From: Marinobacterium sp. LSUCC0821 | Lineage (GTDB): Bacteria; Pseudomonadota; Gammaproteobacteria; Pseudomonadales; Balneatricaceae | DNA: 64,000 nt | NCBI RefSeq assembly: GCF_012848475.1 | Contig: NZ_CP051666.1 | Coordinates: forward strand, 1,825,501-1,889,500 | Direction of reading: 5' to 3' | Shown here: positions 56,676-64,000 of the stretch, in pieces | How positions within the stretch are numbered: position 1 is the stretch's first letter | Layout of the letters: each line of letters begins with the position of its first letter | Made by a program: the position numbers and the translations under genes | The notes under the pieces: generated by a model | Database searches by the model: none | What the model saw: only the letters and a program-made list of their open reading frames with translations | What the model was told of the DNA's origin: nothing

Positions 56676-57905
56676 CTATAAGCCATCCAAATAATCAGCA
56701 GCGGCCTGCCCGGCACGATATCCAGTTGTAAAACAGCCCGTTAAAAGATAACCACCGGTCGGCGCATCCCAATCAATCATTTCACCGGCAACAAAAATGC
56801 CTGGTTTAGAGATCACCATCAAGCCATTACTCAAGGTTTCTCTATCAACCCCGCCTATGGTGCTGATAGCCTCATCCATTGGCCGCGGATTATTAAGCCG
56901 AATGGGATATCCCTTAATCCTATCTGCGAGCTGCAAAGGGTTCAGTTCAGATAATTTAACGCCCTCATTAAGAAGCGAGATGACAGTAACATTTAGACGG
57001 AACAACTTGCGCAATTTGTTCGCCATGCTCTCTTTTTTGGACGCGAAGGTAAGTTTGTCGGCAATAGCATCACGGCTATGTTCTGGCAGAAAATCAATTA
57101 GTAGTGTCGCACCATTATCCCAATTCTCACGGATAATTTTATTTGCAGCATATACGCCTGTGCCTTCAATTCCGTACTCAGTTAGCATTACCTCGGAGAT
57201 TATCTTTACTGATGGATCCTCAATATAGAGACTCACTTTTTTTAGGGGCTGACCAGATATCCGTTCTTTAAGGTAATCAGACCAATCGACCTCAAAGCCA
57301 ACATTTGAAGCAGCAAGTGATTTAACATTTACGCCCACCTCTAGTAGCACATCAACCCATGAGCCATCGGAGCCTAGTTTTTTCCAACTACCGCCACCTA
57401 ATGCAAGTATCAGAGCATCGAATTGGACATAGCTAATTTCGCCCTCTGATTCAATCAAGATGCAATTATTACCAGCGGCACTTTTTTGCTCACTCCAGCC
57501 TAGCCAACGTGAGCGTGGGTGAAAGCGAACGCCTTGCTCTACTAGCTTCGCTTTCCAACGTCGCAGAAGTGGTGCCGCTTTCATCTCTGCAGGAAAGACA
57601 CGACCAGAACTTCCAACAATCGTCTCTACACCTAAGCCATGAATCCAATCGATAAGTTCGGCAGGCCCAAAGCTATTTAGCATTGGGCTAAACCAATCAG
57701 CGGCATCGCCATACCTACTGATAAATTTATCCATAGATTCCGAGTGGGTGATATTCATGCCACCTATGCCAGCAAGAAGGAACTTACGTGCGACACTTGG
57801 CATAGCATCATATAGATCCACTGTATGACCACGTGCAGATAGTTGCTCAGCTGCAAAGAGCCCAGCCGGACCTCCACCAATCACTACAGCTCGCTTACTA
57901 TTCAT
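56676..57905 (-). CDS. NAD(P)/FAD-dependent oxidoreductase (BaiN/HI0933-like)
   Basis: 409 residues. The N-terminal FAD loop is VIGGGPAGLFAAEQLSARGHTVDLYD, followed by KFLLAGIGGMNITHSE, and the C-terminal GIFVAGEMIDWDAPTGGYLLTGCFTTG closes the FAD site. It belongs to the HI0933/YhiN-type flavoproteins, of unknown substrate. It is bracketed by two parS sites and has no operon partner. Confidence 0.9.
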   Translation of the reverse strand: MNSKRAVVIGGGPAGLFAAEQLSARGHTVDLYDAMPSVARKFLLAGIGGMNITHSESMDKFISRYGDAADWFSPMLNSFGPAELIDWIHGLGVETIVGSSGRVFPAEMKAAPLLRRWKAKLVEQGVRFHPRSRWLGWSEQKSAAGNNCILIESEGEISYVQFDALILALGGGSWKKLGSDGSWVDVLLEVGVNVKSLAASNVGFEVDWSDYLKERISGQPLKKVSLYIEDPSVKIISEVMLTEYGIEGTGVYAANKIIRENWDNGATLLIDFLPEHSRDAIADKLTFASKKESMANKLRKLFRLNVTVISLLNEGVKLSELNPLQLADRIKGYPIRLNNPRPMDEAISTIGGVDRETLSNGLMVISKPGIFVAGEMIDWDAPTGGYLLTGCFTTGYRAGQAAADYLDGL

Positions 57906-57922
57906 TTATGACTCCAACAAGA

Positions 57923-57938
57923 TGTTTCACGTGAAACA
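57923..57938. other. parS site 2
   Basis: A second TGTTTCACGTGAAACA, identical in all 16 bases to site 1, 18 bp upstream of the flavoprotein start. It may also overlap that gene's promoter region. Confidence 0.88.
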
Positions 57939-57940
57939 AA

Positions 57941-57962
57941 AAACGGCCCGAAGGCCGTTTTA
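57941..57962. terminator. Bidirectional terminator downstream of gyrB
   Basis: AAACGGCC-CGAA-GGCCGTTT with A and T runs on both sides, 18 bp after the gyrB stop (minus strand) and next to parS site 2. Confidence 0.85.
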
Positions 57963-57979
57963 TAAAATACCATAACGAA

Positions 57980-61502
<3,523 letters not shown>

Positions 61503-61552
61503 AAATATAGCGCTGCCCACTCAGAGATGAGCAGGCAGCCTGGTAACACCAA

Positions 61553-62656
61553 TTACATGCGCATTGGCATGATAACGTAGGTAGAGTTTGGATCATCAAA
61601 CCCTTGAACCAGTGCAGAGCTGTTAGCGTCTGCAACGGTGAAGCGAACCACGTCCGCGTTGAGAATAGAGAGAACATCCAGCAAGTAGTTAACGTTGAAG
61701 CCGATATCCAAAGCAGGACCTTCATACTCAACAGCTACTGTCTCTTCCGCCTCTTCCTGCTCAGGGTTATTAGCGGTTACTTTAAGGTAACCATCGCTAA
61801 GCGTTAGACGCACGCCGCGGTACTTCTCGTTAGAGAGGATAGCGATACGCTGGAATACTGCACGAAGTTCTTGGCGATCACCCAGAATCACTTTATCGCC
61901 ATTCTTAGGAATCACACGCTGGTAATCAGGGAACTTGCCGTCTACAAGCTTAGAGGTGAATGTAAAGTCACCAACATTCGCACGAATGTGCGAAGAGCCA
62001 ATCACCAAGGTCACTGGTGAATCACCGCCCTGGAGAAGACGAGCAAGCTCAAGAATACCTTTACGCGGTACGATGATCTGATGCGAACCACCGTTAGGGA
62101 CATCTGCAGAACATGCTGAGGTAGCAAGACGGTGACCATCAGTCGCAACCGAACGAAGTGAGTCTTCACTCACTTCTAGAAGCATACCGTTAAGGTAATA
62201 ACGCACATCTTGCTGCGCCATAGAGAAGCCTGTCTTCTCGATCAACTGACGAAGTTCAACCTGCGGCAAGCGAAGCTCAAATGTCTGCGGGCTATCTTCA
62301 ACATTAGGGAACTCTGACGCTGCCAATGTTGATAGTGAGAACTTAGAACGGCCAGATTTGATAACCATCTTCTGCCCTGTCAGCTCCATCTCGATACGCG
62401 CATCATCTGAGAGTGACTTACAGATATCCATCAGCTTGCGCGCTGGCACAGTCACAGAACCAGACTGAGCAGGCTCATCTAACTGAACACGGCCAATCAA
62501 CTCTACTTCAAGGTCGGTACCTGTTAGCGAAAGTTGATCACCCTCAGCAACAATAAGAATGTTGGAGAGCACTGGCAGAGTTTGACGGCGTTCTACAACA
62601 CCAGCAACAAGCTGCAGCGGTTTAATCAAGGCTTCACGAGTGATAACGAATCTCAT
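61553..62656 (-). CDS. dnaN: DNA polymerase III beta clamp DnaN
   Basis: 367-residue sliding clamp with three repeated domains; the C-terminus YVIMPMRM and LSNILIVAEGDQLSLTGTDLE near residue 30 are typical. It follows dnaA by 24 bp, indicating a dnaA-dnaN-recF-gyrB operon. Confidence 0.98.
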   Translation of the reverse strand: MRFVITREALIKPLQLVAGVVERRQTLPVLSNILIVAEGDQLSLTGTDLEVELIGRVQLDEPAQSGSVTVPARKLMDICKSLSDDARIEMELTGQKMVIKSGRSKFSLSTLAASEFPNVEDSPQTFELRLPQVELRQLIEKTGFSMAQQDVRYYLNGMLLEVSEDSLRSVATDGHRLATSACSADVPNGGSHQIIVPRKGILELARLLQGGDSPVTLVIGSSHIRANVGDFTFTSKLVDGKFPDYQRVIPKNGDKVILGDRQELRAVFQRIAILSNEKYRGVRLTLSDGYLKVTANNPEQEEAEETVAVEYEGPALDIGFNVNYLLDVLSILNADVVRFTVADANSSALVQGFDDPNSTYVIMPMRM

Positions 62657-62680
62657 GCGTATTCCTGTCCCAGTTCTCAG

Positions 62681-64000
62681 TTAGGTCGTCAGATGACGAA
62701 GCAAGTTTTTGTAATCTTCCGCGATCTCGGCGTCACTGTCACGTAACTCTTTGATCTTTCTTGTCGCATGTAACACTGTTGTGTGGTCTCGACCACCAAA
62801 CGCATTACCAATTTCAGGCAGACTGTGGTTTGTCAGCTCTTTCGACAGTGCCATTGCAACCTGACGAGGCCGAGCAACCGAGCGGCTGCGACGCTTTGAG
62901 TGGAGATCTGCTACACGTATTTTATAGTACTCAGAGACCACTCGCTGAATGTTATCAATACTAACCTGTTTGTCCTGTAATGCCAGCAAGTCTTTCAACG
63001 ACTCTTTAACAAAAGTGGTGGTAATTGGACTGCCAGTAAAGTGAGCATTCGCTATCACGCGTTTCAGCGCACCTTCTAACTCTCGAACATTACTACGGAT
63101 TTTTTGTGCAAGGAAGAAAGCAGCGTCATCTGGAAGCTTAATACGCGCCTCTTGCGCCTTACGTTTCAAGATAGCAACGCGCGTCTCAAGCTCGGGTGGT
63201 TCAATCGCAACTGTGAGACCCCAGCCAAAACGGGACTTGAGGCGCTCTTCCATACCGCCAATCTCTTTAGGGTAGCGGTCACTGGTCAAAATCATCTGCT
63301 GGCCCCCCTCTAACAGTGCGTTAAAGGTGTGGAAGAACTCCTCTTGCGAGCGATCTTTATTAGCAAAAAATTGAATATCGTCGATCAACAGTGCATCGAC
63401 TGAGCGGTAGTAACGTTTAAAGTCATTAATTGCATTGAGTTGCAGCGCTTTCACCATATCTGCAACAAAGCGCTCTGAGTGCAGGTAGACGATTTTAGCG
63501 TTTGGATTACGCTTTAACATTTCAGCACCCACTGCATGCATTAAGTGGGTTTTACCTAGACCGACACCACCATAAATAAAGAGTGGGTTGTATCCACCGC
63601 CTGGGTTATCAGCAACTTGCTGTGCAGCAGCCAAGGCAAGCTGGTTCGACTTACCCTGGACAAAAGATTCGAAAGTGAAACTTGGATTAAGTGTGGTGTT
63701 ATGACGCAGTCCACCCTCAACCTGAACAGCGCGCTCTCCAACATCTGAGAGATCCGTTGAGGCGTCATCATCAAAATCGAGTAGCTCACCAGTGACTGGC
63801 GTTGCTGTTGCGGTCGTTGAATCGATGTTTGCACCAGTCATGGCTGGCGAGGTTGGTTTCAAACGCACAGGTGCGGGACGTGAACGTTGCGCACGATCCA
63901 TAGGTGCTGCAGCACCTGCAATTCCTATTTCAACGCGAGGTGCATCGAGGCCGGCAAGTCGCTCTACAACCTCTTGGATGCGAGGTACAAACTTGTCATT
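62681..64000 (-). CDS. dnaA: Chromosomal replication initiator DnaA (N-terminus cut off)
   Basis: The frame is open to the window edge, leaving 439 residues; the beginning (domain I start) is missing. Visible from the edge are [17 protein letters not shown] (end of domain I), a variable Ala/Thr-rich domain II, AAA+ Walker [16 protein letters not shown], Walker [13 protein letters not shown], and the domain IV DNA-binding signature [15 protein letters not shown]. It binds DnaA boxes at oriC and opens DNA. Confidence 0.98.
   Translation of the reverse strand, partial: NDKFVPRIQEVVERLAGLDAPRVEIGIAGAAAPMDRAQRSRPAPVRLKPTSPAMTGANIDSTTATATPVTGELLDFDDDASTDLSDVGERAVQVEGGLRHNTTLNPSFTFESFVQGKSNQLALAAAQQVADNPGGGYNPLFIYGGVGLGKTHLMHAVGAEMLKRNPNAKIVYLHSERFVADMVKALQLNAINDFKRYYRSVDALLIDDIQFFANKDRSQEEFFHTFNALLEGGQQMILTSDRYPKEIGGMEERLKSRFGWGLTVAIEPPELETRVAILKRKAQEARIKLPDDAAFFLAQKIRSNVRELEGALKRVIANAHFTGSPITTTFVKESLKDLLALQDKQVSIDNIQRVVSEYYKIRVADLHSKRRSRSVARPRQVAMALSKELTNHSLPEIGNAFGGRDHTTVLHATRKIKELRDSDAEIAEDYKNLLRHLTT

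Overview
The window is a 64 kb piece of a gammaproteobacterial chromosome, most likely from the Oceanospirillales/Pseudomonadales side. The gene sets are typical of that group. The order dnaA-dnaN-recF-gyrB / glyS-glyQ / trkH-trkA-rsmB-fmt-def / LysM-dprA-tsaC-hemF-aroE is the conserved neighbourhood of the replication origin. dnaA runs off the right edge and reads leftwards, so oriC probably lies just beyond position 64000. Two perfect parS-type palindromes at 56653 and 57923 fit an origin-proximal location.

Layout. (1) 1-12837 is a phosphate block: end of a Pit transporter, pstS-pstC-pstA-pstB, convergent ppk-ppx, then phoU, ubiA, phoB and phoR. Pho-box-like heptamers spaced exactly 11 bp apart precede pstS, phoU, phoB and, far away at 32 kb, a secreted PhoX-type phosphatase. 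In all four the -10 candidate starts after a 10-nt gap. (2) 12806-21293 holds cysZ, three small uncharacterised membrane or periplasmic proteins, a YjaG-like gene, hisB-hisH-hisA-hisF, an AsmA-family gene, mutY and yggX. (3) 21302-30482 is the more accessory part: tRNA-Phe(GAA) followed by a broken second copy of its 3' end that carries a dyad-rich insertion, then a SRAP protein, an acetyltransferase, an APC permease, a possible sensor fragment, an orphan membrane protein, two wall-hydrolase-like proteins, a DUF486 protein, cytochrome c, a CopZ-like protein, a 36-residue cysteine-rich protein, MscS and a DUF3750 lipoprotein. (4) 30533-36454 holds phoX and the zinc-uptake locus (znuA divergent from zur-znuC-znuB-MATE around a perfect Zur-type palindrome). 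(5) 36461-42906 holds REP-like repeats, tag, yheV, prlC, a gamma carbonic anhydrase and a Lon-related protease. (6) 43005-64000 is the origin-proximal housekeeping block.

How the genes work together. Under phosphate starvation PhoR-PhoB would drive PstSCAB uptake, PhoU feedback and PhoX phosphate scavenging, while Ppk/Ppx manage polyphosphate. Zur would repress zinc uptake in both directions from one operator. The right-hand block supplies replication, translation initiation and maturation, potassium uptake, haem and shikimate steps, and natural-transformation DprA.

I see no CRISPR array, transposase, integrase, phage structural gene or recognisable new defence system. The least explained material is small and structural: the split tRNA 3' duplicate, two REP-like element families, a ribosome-binding site sealed in a hairpin ahead of a cysteine-rich microprotein, a 20-bp perfect palindrome inside hisB, and a cluster of small cysteine-bearing envelope proteins.
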